A stretch of DNA of 55,421 bases from Bacteroidales bacterium (GTDB lineage: Bacteria > Bacteroidota > Bacteroidia > Bacteroidales > JACABE01): positions 19,129 through 74,549 of the forward strand of contig JAHEYQ010000015.1 of the NCBI GenBank assembly GCA_023251515.1, written 5' to 3'. Position numbers and translations under genes: made by a program. Positions 1 through 8,577 of the stretch are shown piece after piece. Numbering within the stretch: position 1 is the stretch's first letter; each line of letters begins with the position of its first letter. A model generated the notes under the pieces. The model was given only the letters and a program-made list of their open reading frames with translations, searched no databases and had not been told where the DNA came from.

Positions 1-737
1 ATTAGTTCTTGAAGTTTTTTTACTTCATTTTCAATGATAATATCAAGATTTTCATTAATACTGCCTTTTGCAGTTAATCTTAATCTGATTAAGCCGGGTT
101 GTGGTAAATATGCCAGGCTAATTGATTTATGTAATTCAGCCTCCCAATCTTTAATTAAATCCGCTAGAAATGACTCTCCAATACCTTGTATATGAATTGT
201 TTTATGCTTTATTTGAATACTGATATTTTTTGATAATTCAGGAATAATATAATCATTCATCATGGTTTTCATTTCGAATGGAACACCAGGCATTGATATT
301 AATATTTTCCCATTTTTATCAAACCACATCCCTGAGGCTGTGCCATTGTTATTTGGAATAACTTTACAGTTATCAGGAACTTCTGCTTGTTGTCGGTTTA
401 ATTCAGTAACTTCAAAACCTCGTTGAGCAAAAAGATTTTGTATTCTTTTGTAATTATTTTCATCAAAAACCAATTTGCTTCCAAAATATTCACAAAGTGT
501 AAATTTGGTAATATCATCATTTGTTGGTCCTAATCCTCCTGTAATCAAAACAATATCATTATTTTTTAAGGCTGTATCAATGCTTTGTAATATTGCTTCT
601 TTTTGATCAGAAATTACAGTAACTTTAACAACATCAATTCCAATAGCATTTAGCTCCTGAGCCATCCAGGAAGCATTGGTATTGATAACCTGACCAATAA
701 GTAATTCATCTCCAATGTTTATGATTTCTGCAAACAT
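1..737 (-). CDS. cinA: CinA-like competence/damage-inducible protein, N-terminal part (cut by window edge)
   Basis: Partial gene: about 245 residues are visible of a family usually near 415. The N-terminus reads MFAEIINIGDELLIGQ, followed by ITGGLGPTNDD near residues 65-75 and LISMPGVPFEMK near 145-160. These are hallmarks of the MoCF-binding/CinA nucleotide-binding fold, and CinA proteins hydrolyse ADP-ribose or deamidate nicotinamide mononucleotide in pyridine-nucleotide salvage. The start ATG (737-735) directly abuts the stop codon of the upstream universal stress gene (740-738), so the two are probably co-transcribed and translationally coupled. The C-terminal amidase domain, if present, lies outside the window, so it cannot be said whether the full two-domain form is encoded. 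Confidence 0.9.
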   Translation of the reverse strand, partial: MFAEIINIGDELLIGQVINTNASWMAQELNAIGIDVVKVTVISDQKEAILQSIDTALKNNDIVLITGGLGPTNDDITKFTLCEYFGSKLVFDENNYKRIQNLFAQRGFEVTELNRQQAEVPDNCKVIPNNNGTASGMWFDKNGKILISMPGVPFEMKTMMNDYIIPELSKNISIQIKHKTIHIQGIGESFLADLIKDWEAELHKSISLAYLPQPGLIRLRLTAKGSINENLDIIIENEVKKLQEL

Positions 738-1619
738 TTAGAATCCTTTAGATTGAATGATGCCAATTTCTTTTGGAGCAATACACATAACCGGAATTTC
801 TGATGTTCTGATTACTTCCTGAGCATTTGAATCCATAAAATAGTCGATAAATCCAACTTCTTTTTGAGTCATGATCATAATTAGGTCAACATCACCCTGT
901 TCTGCAGCATAATTTAAAATAATTGGAATCATTGTTTTTTCATCTTCAGTGCTTTCAATAATTTCAGAATGACAAACTACACCTCTTTCTTCAATATAGG
1001 AATGTACCATATTTAATTGTTTTTTAAGTTTGTCAATAATTTCTTTGTCTTTTTTAGACCACAAAGCAGATACAACTTTAATAGTAGCACCAAAAATTTT
1101 AGCCATTTCTATTGCTTTTGTTACTTTCTGACGGGTTTCAATGGTTAAATCAAGAGGCAATAAAATGCTTCTGCACCCATTTTCGTGGTGTAATCCATTA
1201 ATAGTAATAACCGGACATTTTGCCCATCTGATTACCTTATGTGTATTTGCACCAATAGTTTTTTTTGCTTCTGCTTCGCTATTGGTACCCATAATAATTA
1301 GTTGAGAATCTATCATCTCTGCAATTTCAACAATTTTACTTTGCACTTTTCCTTTGCCAAGCATTGTTTTTATTAAAACTCCGGATTTTGAACTATAACC
1401 GGAAGCAATTTCATCTAATTTTAATTGTAAGATTTCCAAAATTTTTTCTTCTCCTTTAGAATCAGAGAAAATTTTGGAAAAAATACCGGTTTCTTCATGC
1501 ACATAAAGCAGCATAATATCGTATTTCAATAACTTAGCAACGTGAGTAGCTTGTTCAAGAGCAATTAAAGATTTTTGATTAAAATCTATTGGCACTAAAA
1601 TATTTTTAATTTCTGACAT
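738..1619 (-). CDS. Universal stress protein, two tandem UspA domains
   Basis: 293 residues form two Usp alpha/beta domains, about 5-142 and 150-285. Each opens with a beta strand typical of the family (NILVPIDFN; SILLPLDLT) and closes with a CPVI or IPVM strand. The first domain has LIIMGTNSEAEAKKTIGANT where ATP-binding Usp proteins have a G-x2-G-x9-G-S/T loop; the match is only partial, so nucleotide binding is uncertain. Double-domain Usp proteins are cytoplasmic stress or energy-limitation factors. It is first in a two-gene unit with cinA, with zero spacing. It is divergent from the nucleoside phosphorylase gene, with 85 bp between start codons carrying oppositely oriented promoter boxes. 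Confidence 0.9.
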   Translation of the reverse strand: MSEIKNILVPIDFNQKSLIALEQATHVAKLLKYDIMLLYVHEETGIFSKIFSDSKGEEKILEILQLKLDEIASGYSSKSGVLIKTMLGKGKVQSKIVEIAEMIDSQLIIMGTNSEAEAKKTIGANTHKVIRWAKCPVITINGLHHENGCRSILLPLDLTIETRQKVTKAIEMAKIFGATIKVVSALWSKKDKEIIDKLKKQLNMVHSYIEERGVVCHSEIIESTEDEKTMIPIILNYAAEQGDVDLIMIMTQKEVGFIDYFMDSNAQEVIRTSEIPVMCIAPKEIGIIQSKGF

Positions 1620-1658
1620 TTTTTTAAAAATTTAAGTATTAGTAAATAAATAATTTAT

Positions 1659-1666
1659 TACTTTTG
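1659..1666 (+). promoter_or_regulatory. Bacteroidota -7 box for the nucleoside phosphorylase unit
   Basis: TACTTTTG is a full match to TAnnTTTG and sits 38 bp upstream of the ATG at 1705. The -33 element is not evident. It faces away from the divergent stress-gene promoter box only 10 bp further on. Confidence 0.45.
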
Positions 1667-1676
1667 AAAAAACAAA

Positions 1677-1684
1677 CAAAATTA
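1677..1684 (-). promoter_or_regulatory. Bacteroidota -7 box for the universal stress protein/cinA unit
   Basis: The plus strand reads CAAAATTA, which is TAATTTTG on the minus strand, a full match to TAnnTTTG. It lies 58 bp upstream of the stress protein ATG. No clear -33 TTTG element is seen, so the call rests on the -7 box and its position. Confidence 0.35.
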
Positions 1685-1704
1685 ATCAATAATTTGTTTA
1701 TACA

Positions 1705-2571
1705 ATGGAAAAAATAAAAGAATCTGAATTGATAATCAGTCCTGATGGTAGTATTTATCATTTAAAACTACATCCTGATAATATCGCTGAAAACATCATT
1801 GTAGTCGGAGATCCGGGTAGAGTACCTGAAATCTCTGCATATTTCGACAAAATTGAGTTTAAAGTAATGAATCGGGAACTATGTACTCATACCGGTTATT
1901 ACAATGGAAAGAGAATTAGTGTATTATCTACCGGAATGGGTACTGATAATATTGATATTGTGCTTAATGAGCTTGATGCTTTGGTAAATATTGATCTTGA
2001 AAAAAGAATTCCAAAAGACACACATACTTCTTTGAATATTATTAGAATAGGAACTTCAGGTGCATTACAAGGCGATTTGCCTATTGATTCATTTATGATG
2101 TCGGAATATGGTTTGGGATTGGATGGAATGCTTCATTTTTACAAAAAATCAACTGAGGTTTGTGATAATGAAATTGCCGATGCTTTTATGAAGCATTGTA
2201 ATTGGGGAAATAATCTTCCAAAACCTTATGTTGTTAAAGGTTCCGAGTTGTTAATGAATAAGCTGGGGGAAGGATTTAACAAAGGTATAACTGCAACTGC
2301 TCCTGGTTTTTATGGACCTCAGGGAAGGCAAGTAAGATTGGAGTTGGCTTACCCTGATATTAATGAAAAAATTGAAACTTTCAGATTTCAAAACCATCGA
2401 ATAAATAATCTGGAAATGGAAACTTCTGCACTTTATGGATTAGGTGCTATGTTAGGACATCAAACACTAACTGTTTGTGTTTTAATTGCAAACAGGGTTT
2501 CAAAGCAATTTAGTCAGGATTATAAAAAACCTGTGAAAAAACTGGTTGAAACCATTTTGGAAAGAATTTAA
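1705..2571 (+). CDS. Nucleoside phosphorylase (uridine phosphorylase-like)
   Basis: 288 residues, the normal length for a hexameric nucleoside phosphorylase of the NP-I family. Visible family motifs are VVGDPGRVPEI near residue 33 (phosphate-binding GDPxR), STGMGTDN near 75, RIGTSGALQGDLPIDSF near 115 (the PNP/UDP signature region) and NLEMETSALYGLGA near 235 (ribose and base-binding EMET). The enzyme cleaves nucleosides with phosphate to a free base and ribose-1-phosphate. The uridine phosphorylase branch is favoured by the EMET segment and overall pattern, but substrate preference cannot be read with certainty. It is followed after 18 bp by a SirB1-like gene in the same orientation, probably one transcript. 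Confidence 0.88.
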   Translation: MEKIKESELIISPDGSIYHLKLHPDNIAENIIVVGDPGRVPEISAYFDKIEFKVMNRELCTHTGYYNGKRISVLSTGMGTDNIDIVLNELDALVNIDLEKRIPKDTHTSLNIIRIGTSGALQGDLPIDSFMMSEYGLGLDGMLHFYKKSTEVCDNEIADAFMKHCNWGNNLPKPYVVKGSELLMNKLGEGFNKGITATAPGFYGPQGRQVRLELAYPDINEKIETFRFQNHRINNLEMETSALYGLGAMLGHQTLTVCVLIANRVSKQFSQDYKKPVKKLVETILERI

Positions 2572-2589
2572 ATTTTTAGGATTTATTAT

Positions 2590-3453
2590 ATGGTTAATAA
2601 CGAATTAAGAGCTTTGGTAAGTTTGCTCGATGAGCCAAATGAGTCAAATTTTCTGCATATTCAAGATCGTATTTTTAAATATGGTGCTGAAGTAATTCCT
2701 GTTCTGGAGGAAGTATGGGAAAATTCCTTCGATGAATTAATTCAGCACCGTATTGAAAATATGATACATAAAATAAATTTTAAACAAATTAAAGAAGATT
2801 TGTATGATTGTATAACCAACACTCCTACAGATTTGTTAAGAGCATTTTTTTTGATTTCGAAACTTCAATATCCCGAACTTAATTATGATGTGATTTACAG
2901 TAAATTTAATGCTATTAGAAAAGATTTGTGGCTTGAAATGAATCCTAATCTTACTGCATTAGAACAAATTAAGGTTTTGAATCATGTTTTTTTTGAAATT
3001 CATCAGATAAAGGCAAACAAATATAACTTGAAATCTTTTAATCTGCTTTTTTTGAATAATTTGCTCGATTCTAAAAGTGGAAATCCACTATCGTTGGGGC
3101 TTTTGTATCTTATTTTGGCACAGAGTGTTCATTTGCCTGTGTTTGGTGTTGATATTCCTCAAAATTTTATACTTTGTTTTTCAAAAGGATTGTCAAAAAC
3201 TGAAAAGTCAGATATTTTATTTTATTTAAATCCTTTTAATAAAGGTATAATCTTTTCCTTTAAAGAAATTGATATGTTTTTAAAACAATCTGAATTAGAA
3301 AAATCAGAAAAGTATTACAAACCTTGTCAGAATGCCGAGTTATTAATTTTGTTTTTGAATGCACTAAAATCAAAATATTTGAAAGATGTGGATAAAATGA
3401 GGATTGAAGAGATGAATGAATTAATTGAAATGCTGGAAAATACAGTTGAATAG
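2590..3453 (+). CDS. SirB1-like transglutaminase-fold protein (Transglut_core2)
   Basis: 287 residues, probably cytoplasmic, as no signal peptide is seen. The central block SGNPLSLGLLYLILAQ followed by LPVFGVDIPQNFIL (about 157-195) matches the core of the SirB1/Transglut_core2 family, whose usual form is [32 protein letters not shown]. The N-terminal third looks like helical HEAT-type repeats. A clear Cys-His-Asp triad is not visible and this family generally appears non-catalytic. The role is unknown; proteobacterial relatives sit near genes for heme synthesis and peptide release factors. It ends 16 bp from the convergent AraC-type gene with no obvious terminator between them. Confidence 0.7.
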   Translation: MVNNELRALVSLLDEPNESNFLHIQDRIFKYGAEVIPVLEEVWENSFDELIQHRIENMIHKINFKQIKEDLYDCITNTPTDLLRAFFLISKLQYPELNYDVIYSKFNAIRKDLWLEMNPNLTALEQIKVLNHVFFEIHQIKANKYNLKSFNLLFLNNLLDSKSGNPLSLGLLYLILAQSVHLPVFGVDIPQNFILCFSKGLSKTEKSDILFYLNPFNKGIIFSFKEIDMFLKQSELEKSEKYYKPCQNAELLILFLNALKSKYLKDVDKMRIEEMNELIEMLENTVE

Positions 3454-3469
3454 TAGTTCCTTAATCAAT

Positions 3470-4591
3470 TTATTTGTTTTTATATTCTCCAGGAGTAATC
3501 CCTGTTGATTTTTTAAATACTCTATTGAAAGTTGCCTTCGAATTAAACCCGCAATCATAAGCTATTCCTAATAAAGTCAGGTTTTTATTATTATTGTCCT
3601 TGCATTTAAGTTTAAATTCATTTACCCGATATTGGTTTATAAAATCAAAGAAATTTACATTTAATTTGTTATTTAAAATTACAGATAAATATTCTGCTGT
3701 AACAGAAAGTTGGTCTGCTAAGCGGGCAATATTTAAATCAGGATTCAAAAAAGGTTTTTGGGTTTTCATAATTTCTAAAAGGTTTTTTATAAATATTTCT
3801 TCATCTTCTTTTAATCGATTTTGAATTGGAACTGTTTCTATAGCCTTATTTAAGTCGAGATTTATTTTTGCACTACAGAATAAATTACCTTGCTTATGGC
3901 CATAAAATCCTAAGAATAATATATATACAGATCCTATACTGAAACTTATTGCATGCAACAAGCCGGGCGGAGTAAACTGATGTATAATATCTGCAATAAA
4001 AATTCCATAATTTATGCTGTAGCAAATAAGCGCAGCTATAAGTAATGTTCTCAGCCAATTAAGGTCGATGTTTTCGATTTGGGAAAAGAATGTTTTTATT
4101 TTTAAACGATAATTTTTTAAAAGAATTAAACTCCAGATGAAATAGCCAATTGAAGATACTGCCATCAAAATTACAAATATCGGATATGTTATGTAGCTTC
4201 GGTATAAGTCGCCACTTGCAATAAATATTTTTTCTTTAGAAGTAAGTGAATAGATTTCGATATATTGGTCGATAAAAAAAATAAGAAAAGGTATAAAATG
4301 AAAAAGATATAATGGTTTGATTCGGAAATTTTGTGATGTTTGCGATTTTATATAAAACCAAAGCATTGGGCCATGTAAAATTAATAATGGTACAGATGCA
4401 TTAATAAAGAAATGATATGGAAAATTGTGAGTTCGATTATAAACCTCTAAATAGCTGAAAAAGATATTAAGTGCATAAAGCAAAAAAATCATAGTAAGTA
4501 CCTTATCTGAAACTGATTTATTCTTTTTGCAAAGGAGTAAACCTGTTAGAAACAAGGCTTCGAAAACACCTAAAAGGATTATAAATTCCAT
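3470..4591 (-). CDS. Membrane-anchored AraC-family transcriptional regulator
   Basis: 373 residues. The first ~235 contain seven to eight hydrophobic segments, starting with LLGVFEALFLTGLLLC and including IYILFLGFYG-type helices near 215. The last ~100 form an AraC-type double helix-turn-helix: LNIARLADQLSVTAEYLSVILN near 285-305, then the second helix-turn-helix with the signature segment GIAYDCGFNSKATFNRVFKK, ending in TGITPGEY. This 7TM-plus-AraC layout is frequent in Bacteroidota and suggests a regulator that senses a membrane or periplasmic cue. Targets cannot be read. It is a single gene between convergent (2590-3453) and divergent (antiporter) neighbours, the latter being a plausible but unproven target. 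Confidence 0.85.
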   Translation of the reverse strand: MEFIILLGVFEALFLTGLLLCKKNKSVSDKVLTMIFLLYALNIFFSYLEVYNRTHNFPYHFFINASVPLLILHGPMLWFYIKSQTSQNFRIKPLYLFHFIPFLIFFIDQYIEIYSLTSKEKIFIASGDLYRSYITYPIFVILMAVSSIGYFIWSLILLKNYRLKIKTFFSQIENIDLNWLRTLLIAALICYSINYGIFIADIIHQFTPPGLLHAISFSIGSVYILFLGFYGHKQGNLFCSAKINLDLNKAIETVPIQNRLKEDEEIFIKNLLEIMKTQKPFLNPDLNIARLADQLSVTAEYLSVILNNKLNVNFFDFINQYRVNEFKLKCKDNNNKNLTLLGIAYDCGFNSKATFNRVFKKSTGITPGEYKNK

Positions 4592-4614
4592 GTATAAGAC
4601 TTCTTTATTTGATG

Positions 4615-4622
4615 CAAATTTA
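4615..4622 (-). promoter_or_regulatory. Possible -7 box for the membrane AraC regulator
   Basis: The plus strand reads CAAATTTA, which is TAAATTTG on the minus strand, matching TAnnTTTG. It lies 24 bp upstream of the ATG at 4591. No convincing -33 element is seen. Confidence 0.4.
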
Positions 4623-4761
4623 GTAAAAGTTTAGTTTTGGCATTAATATTTAAAATTATTTCAATAGGAGATGTTATAAAAAATTTTCTAATTGGGAAAA
4701 AATCATCAATTTTGCAAAATATTAATGTAGTGCGAAAGTATTAATTATCAAATAAAAACTT

Positions 4762-5988
4762 ATGCCGGTTATTAGTCAATCCATGCCTTTTGTTGTTGAA
4801 TTATTGCTGCTATTATTGGTAGCACGTATGTTTGGCGAAATTATGGAACGTTTTAACCAGCCTGCAATGATTGGTGAAGTATTGGCTGGTATTATTTTGG
4901 GTCCTAGTTTGCTAGGATTTGCAGTTATTAATACAAATTTAAAAGTTATTTCTGATTTAGGTGTTTTCCTTTTAGTTATTCTAGCCGGTTTCGAAATTGA
5001 TATCGATGAACTCAGAAAATCAATAAAAGGAAGAAATTCATGGATTGCAATACTTGGTTTTACAATACCGATGTTGAGTGGTTTTCTTATTGGAATTATT
5101 TTTAATCTGGATATAATGCTTAATGTATTTTTGTCGCTGTGTATTTCAATTACGGCTCTTCCTGTAAGTATCAGAATATTAATGGATCTTGGAAAGTTAA
5201 ATACTGATATAGGTCAAAAAATTATTTCGGCAGCCATTTTTAACGATGTTTTGGCTTTATTAATTTTAGGAGTAATTCTTGATTTTAAAGAAAGCAGCAC
5301 AGATATTAAACAACTAACAATTACAACCCTGCTTTCTGTGGCTAAAGTGTTGATGTTTATGATGTTGATGGTGGGTGCCTACCGTTTGTTTCATATTGCA
5401 AAATCTAAAGTAAACTTCCTGAATAATAAATTTGAAGTGTTTTTAAATTATTTAAAAGGTAAAGAATCATTATTTGCCATGATAATGGTTTTTGTATTGA
5501 TTTTTGCCAGTTTATCCGAACTGGTTGGATTACATTTTGTTATAGGTGCTTTTTTCGGTGCTATACTTTTGCCGCGTGAAATGCTTGGTGTTGATAATTT
5601 TGAAACTGTTCAGAAAAACACATCCAGTATTACTATGGGGTTTTTGGCTCCTATCTTTTTCGCTACCATGGGTGTTGAATTTAACTTATTATCAATAAAT
5701 AATCTGTATTTATTGCTTGTTGTTATTGCCGCTTCTTTTATTAGTAAAATATTGGGTGGATATCTGGGTGGTAAACTTGCCCGATTATCAGATATTAAAT
5801 CAGTTACATTAGGTGTTGGATTAAATGCCAGAGGTATTATGGAACTGGTTATTGCTAATATTGCTTTACAAAATGGGTTTATTGATATCAGTTTATTTTC
5901 AATCTTGGTATTAATGGGCATAATTACTACGGTAGTAACTCCTTTCTTATTAAAAAGAGCTTTTACGGTTATCGATAGAAAAGCTTAA
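4762..5988 (+). CDS. Cation:proton antiporter, CPA2 family
   Basis: 408 residues with about 12-13 hydrophobic segments and no cytoplasmic TrkA-N/RCK domain. It opens with the CPA2 signature RFNQPAMIGEVLAGIILGPS near residues 30-49. The paired acidic site reads AIFNDVLALL with Asn161-Asp162. In this superfamily Asp-Asp at this place is generally linked to electrogenic Na+/H+ exchange, and Asn-Asp to electroneutral exchange, which suggests the latter here. A conserved GLNARGIMELVIA block near 355-368 is typical of Bacteroidota members. It is a single gene, divergent from the AraC-type regulator. The exchanged ion (Na+ or K+) is unknown. Confidence 0.9.
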   Translation: MPVISQSMPFVVELLLLLLVARMFGEIMERFNQPAMIGEVLAGIILGPSLLGFAVINTNLKVISDLGVFLLVILAGFEIDIDELRKSIKGRNSWIAILGFTIPMLSGFLIGIIFNLDIMLNVFLSLCISITALPVSIRILMDLGKLNTDIGQKIISAAIFNDVLALLILGVILDFKESSTDIKQLTITTLLSVAKVLMFMMLMVGAYRLFHIAKSKVNFLNNKFEVFLNYLKGKESLFAMIMVFVLIFASLSELVGLHFVIGAFFGAILLPREMLGVDNFETVQKNTSSITMGFLAPIFFATMGVEFNLLSINNLYLLLVVIAASFISKILGGYLGGKLARLSDIKSVTLGVGLNARGIMELVIANIALQNGFIDISLFSILVLMGIITTVVTPFLLKRAFTVIDRKA

Positions 5989-6074
5989 TTTCTGTAATTT
6001 TTTCTTTCGTTTATTTCTGGCTTTTGTTGAAGTTGTTTTAATTATTATTAACTTTGACAAAAAAACAGTTTTTT

Positions 6075-7355
6075 ATGCAAATAAATAAAGACTTAACTGA
6101 ATTGGTTGATGTTGGTATTATATCAGAATCAACTGCGGAGAATATCAGAAATTATTTTTTGTCGAAAGAAAAGCCGCAAAGCAATCGATTGGTTATAGTA
6201 TTTGGAATTTTGGGTGCAATTTTGGTTGGCTTGGGTATTATATTAATACTTGCTCATAATTGGGATAATTTAAGCACTTTTACAAAGACCATTTTAGCTT
6301 TTATTCCACTTCTTATAGGTCAGGGTTTATGTGCTTTTACCATTATAAAAAAAACAGATCGAATTGTATGGCGCGAAAGTAGTGCCGTTTTTCTTACTTT
6401 TGCTGTTGGAGCATCTATTTCATTGATTAGTCAGATTTATAATATATCGGGCGATATCAGTTCTTTTATTATGACCTGGGCTTTGTTGTGTTTGCCTTTG
6501 GTTTATCTGATGAAATCTTCTGCAACTTCTTTGTTATTTATTGTTGGGATAACTTATTATGCCTGCGAAACCAATTATTTTCACTATCCGCATCCTGAGA
6601 ATTATCATTATTGGTGGCTAATGGTATTGATATTACCTTTTTATATAAACAAACTAAGATTGAAAATCAATGATAATTTTGTAGCATTTCACAATTGGTT
6701 GTTGCCAATATCTTTAATTATTGTATTGGGAACCTTGGCTAATAAGGCAGGAAATCTGATGTTTATTGCATATATGAGTTTGTTTTCAGCTTATTATCTT
6801 TTGGGTTCTTCGGATTGGTTTCAATCTCATAAAAAGATAAATAACGGATTTAAACAATTGGGCATTGCCGGAAGTTTTTATCTATTGCTAATGCTTAGTT
6901 TCGACTCGTTATGGAAAGATTTTCGTGATGATCATTATTTTGATATAATTATTACATTTGAAATTATAAGCATATTTCTTACTACGGCTTTGGCTTTGTT
7001 TTTATTGATCAGAAAGCTTAAAAAATCTGCTATAAATGAAGTTATGCCTTTTGATGTAAGTTTTCTGTTGTTTCTGCTTATTTTTGTTTTTTGCATAAAT
7101 TCCTTTTTAGCTGCTGTATTAATTAATTTAATGGTACTTGCAATCGGAATATTAACTATAAAAAGCGGTTCTAAGAAAGATCATCTCGGAATATTAAATC
7201 TGGGTTTGCTAATAATAACTGCTTTGATTATATGCCGTTTTTTTGATACCAATATAAGTTTTGTATTGCGGGGTATTTTATTTATTTTGGTAGGTTTTGG
7301 TTTTTTTGTTACAAATTATTTAATGTTGAAAAGGAGAAAAACTAATGAAAAATAA
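6075..7355 (+). CDS. DUF2157 multi-pass membrane protein
   Basis: About 426 residues from the ATG at 6075; a TTG at 6054 would add seven residues and cannot be excluded. The soluble start (INKDLTELVDVGIISESTAE) followed by a long run of about 12 hydrophobic helices matches DUF2157, in which a short helical domain precedes a polytopic membrane region. Function is not established for the family. Its stop overlaps the start of the GDYXXLXY gene by 11 bp. That pairing (DUF2157, often with DUF4401, then GDYXXLXY) recurs in bacteria, so the two probably work together. It is the head of a possible five-gene transcript running into the corrinoid cassette. Confidence 0.8.
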   Translation: MQINKDLTELVDVGIISESTAENIRNYFLSKEKPQSNRLVIVFGILGAILVGLGIILILAHNWDNLSTFTKTILAFIPLLIGQGLCAFTIIKKTDRIVWRESSAVFLTFAVGASISLISQIYNISGDISSFIMTWALLCLPLVYLMKSSATSLLFIVGITYYACETNYFHYPHPENYHYWWLMVLILPFYINKLRLKINDNFVAFHNWLLPISLIIVLGTLANKAGNLMFIAYMSLFSAYYLLGSSDWFQSHKKINNGFKQLGIAGSFYLLLMLSFDSLWKDFRDDHYFDIIITFEIISIFLTTALALFLLIRKLKKSAINEVMPFDVSFLLFLLIFVFCINSFLAAVLINLMVLAIGILTIKSGSKKDHLGILNLGLLIITALIICRFFDTNISFVLRGILFILVGFGFFVTNYLMLKRRKTNEK

Positions 7356-7911
7356 ATATCTGATTATTTCCGCTTTAATAATTCTCTTTTTAATTCAGAT
7401 TTATGTACCTGTTTCGTTAATAACTGAAAGAGAAAGTGTTTTAAAAAATGGTAAGGAATACCGTTTCAAAACTTCACCAATAGACCCAGTTGATCCTTTC
7501 AGGGGCAATTATCTTACATTAAGTTTTGATGCCAATGAATTTATTGTGAAAACCAAAGCCGATTGGACGGAAGACGAAACCGTTTATGTAAGTTTAAAAG
7601 AGGATAGCATGGGTTTTGCTACTATAGCTTCAGTTGAAAAAAACAAACCACAATCTGCAAATGACTACATAAAAGCACTTTTAGCAAATATTTATGAAAA
7701 TAATGGATACTTTACATTAATTATCGAATATCCTTTCGACAGATATTATATGGATGAATTTAAAGCTGAATATTCTACCGAAGTTTATTCAAAACATGCA
7801 AATGATTCATTATATCCTGCTTATGCAATTGTAAGTGTTTATAATGGAGAAAGTGTTCTGAAAGATATAATAGTAGGGGATAAGCCTATTAAAGCGTGGA
7901 AAAATAAATAA
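7345..7911 (+). CDS. GDYXXLXY-domain exported protein
   Basis: 188 residues with an N-terminal hydrophobic segment (about 4-24), so it is membrane-anchored or secreted. The family motif GDYxxLxY is present as GNYLTLSF at residues 54-61, preceded by IDPVDPFR; the Asp is Asn and the last Tyr is Phe. Function is unknown for the family, but the domain regularly accompanies DUF2157, whose gene overlaps it by 11 bp. It is separated from the corrinoid protein gene by only 14 bp. The last ~55 codons occur again, at about 95% nucleotide identity, as a decayed copy at 11625-11789. Confidence 0.8.
   Translation: MKNKYLIISALIILFLIQIYVPVSLITERESVLKNGKEYRFKTSPIDPVDPFRGNYLTLSFDANEFIVKTKADWTEDETVYVSLKEDSMGFATIASVEKNKPQSANDYIKALLANIYENNGYFTLIIEYPFDRYYMDEFKAEYSTEVYSKHANDSLYPAYAIVSVYNGESVLKDIIVGDKPIKAWKNK
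7741..7905 (+). repeat. Direct repeat, left copy (3' end of intact GDYXXLXY gene)
   Basis: This is the left member of a direct repeat pair with 11625-11786. The pair differs at 8 positions in about 160 by eye, several of them amino-acid changing. The left copy is part of an intact gene, so it is taken as the source and the right copy as the duplicate. Confidence 0.8.
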
Positions 7912-7925
7912 AAATGTGTTGAAAA

Positions 7926-8558
7926 ATGAAAGATTTAAGCCTTTTAAGTAATGAGTTGGAAAGAGCTTTGTTAACACTTGACAAAGATTTGGCTGAAAAA
8001 GTAATTTTAAATGCAATAAAAGATAGTACACCTATCGATGTTGCGAGTGAACTTGTTTCATTGAGTCTTCATAATATTGGATATTTATGGGAAGAAGGAA
8101 AACTTGCTCTTTCTCAGGTATATATGAGCGGAATTATTTGTGAGGAAATAATTGATAAGGTTTTGCCTCCGTTAAGCAAAACCCGCAAAAATCAACCTAA
8201 AATGGCAATTGGTGTTTTTGAAGATTATCATTTGTTAGGCAAAAGAATTATTTGTTCATGCCTAAGAGCAAGTGGTATTGAAGTAATGGATTTAGGTGGT
8301 GGATTAACTACTGATAAAATAGCCGATATTGTCAGAAAAGAAGATATTAAAATTTTATTACTATCGGTATTAATGCTTACTTCTGCATTACATATAGCAG
8401 ATTTGAAACAGAAATTATCTGATACAGATGTAAAAAAAGTTGTAGGAGGCGCACCTTTTCGTTTAGATGAAAATTTATGGAAAGAAGTAGGTGCTGATGC
8501 TTATGGTAAAGATTCTTCGGAAGCCATAGAAATAGTTAATAAATTAATGGAGGCATAA
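7926..8558 (+). CDS. Corrinoid (B12)-binding protein, methyltransferase corrinoid-protein type
   Basis: 210 residues in two parts: a helical B12-binding-2 cap (about 8-88, with LHNIGYLWEEGKLALSQVYM) and a Rossmann-like B12-binding domain (about 92-208). The diagnostic DxHxxG is D100-Y-H102-L-L-G105. SVLML near residue 147 and VGGAPF near 173 are the other two cofactor-contact loops. His102 would be the lower axial ligand of base-off/His-on cobalamin. Family members such as MtaC and MtbC carry a methyl group between two methyltransferases. Here the next gene is a UroD-fold methyltransferase homologue and the one after is a histidine kinase. No substrate-side methyltransferase (MtaB or MttB type) or RamA-like activator is in the window. 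Confidence 0.9.
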   Translation: MKDLSLLSNELERALLTLDKDLAEKVILNAIKDSTPIDVASELVSLSLHNIGYLWEEGKLALSQVYMSGIICEEIIDKVLPPLSKTRKNQPKMAIGVFEDYHLLGKRIICSCLRASGIEVMDLGGGLTTDKIADIVRKEDIKILLLSVLMLTSALHIADLKQKLSDTDVKKVVGGAPFRLDENLWKEVGADAYGKDSSEAIEIVNKLMEA

Positions 8559-8577
8559 AAATTATGAAAAAAAAGAA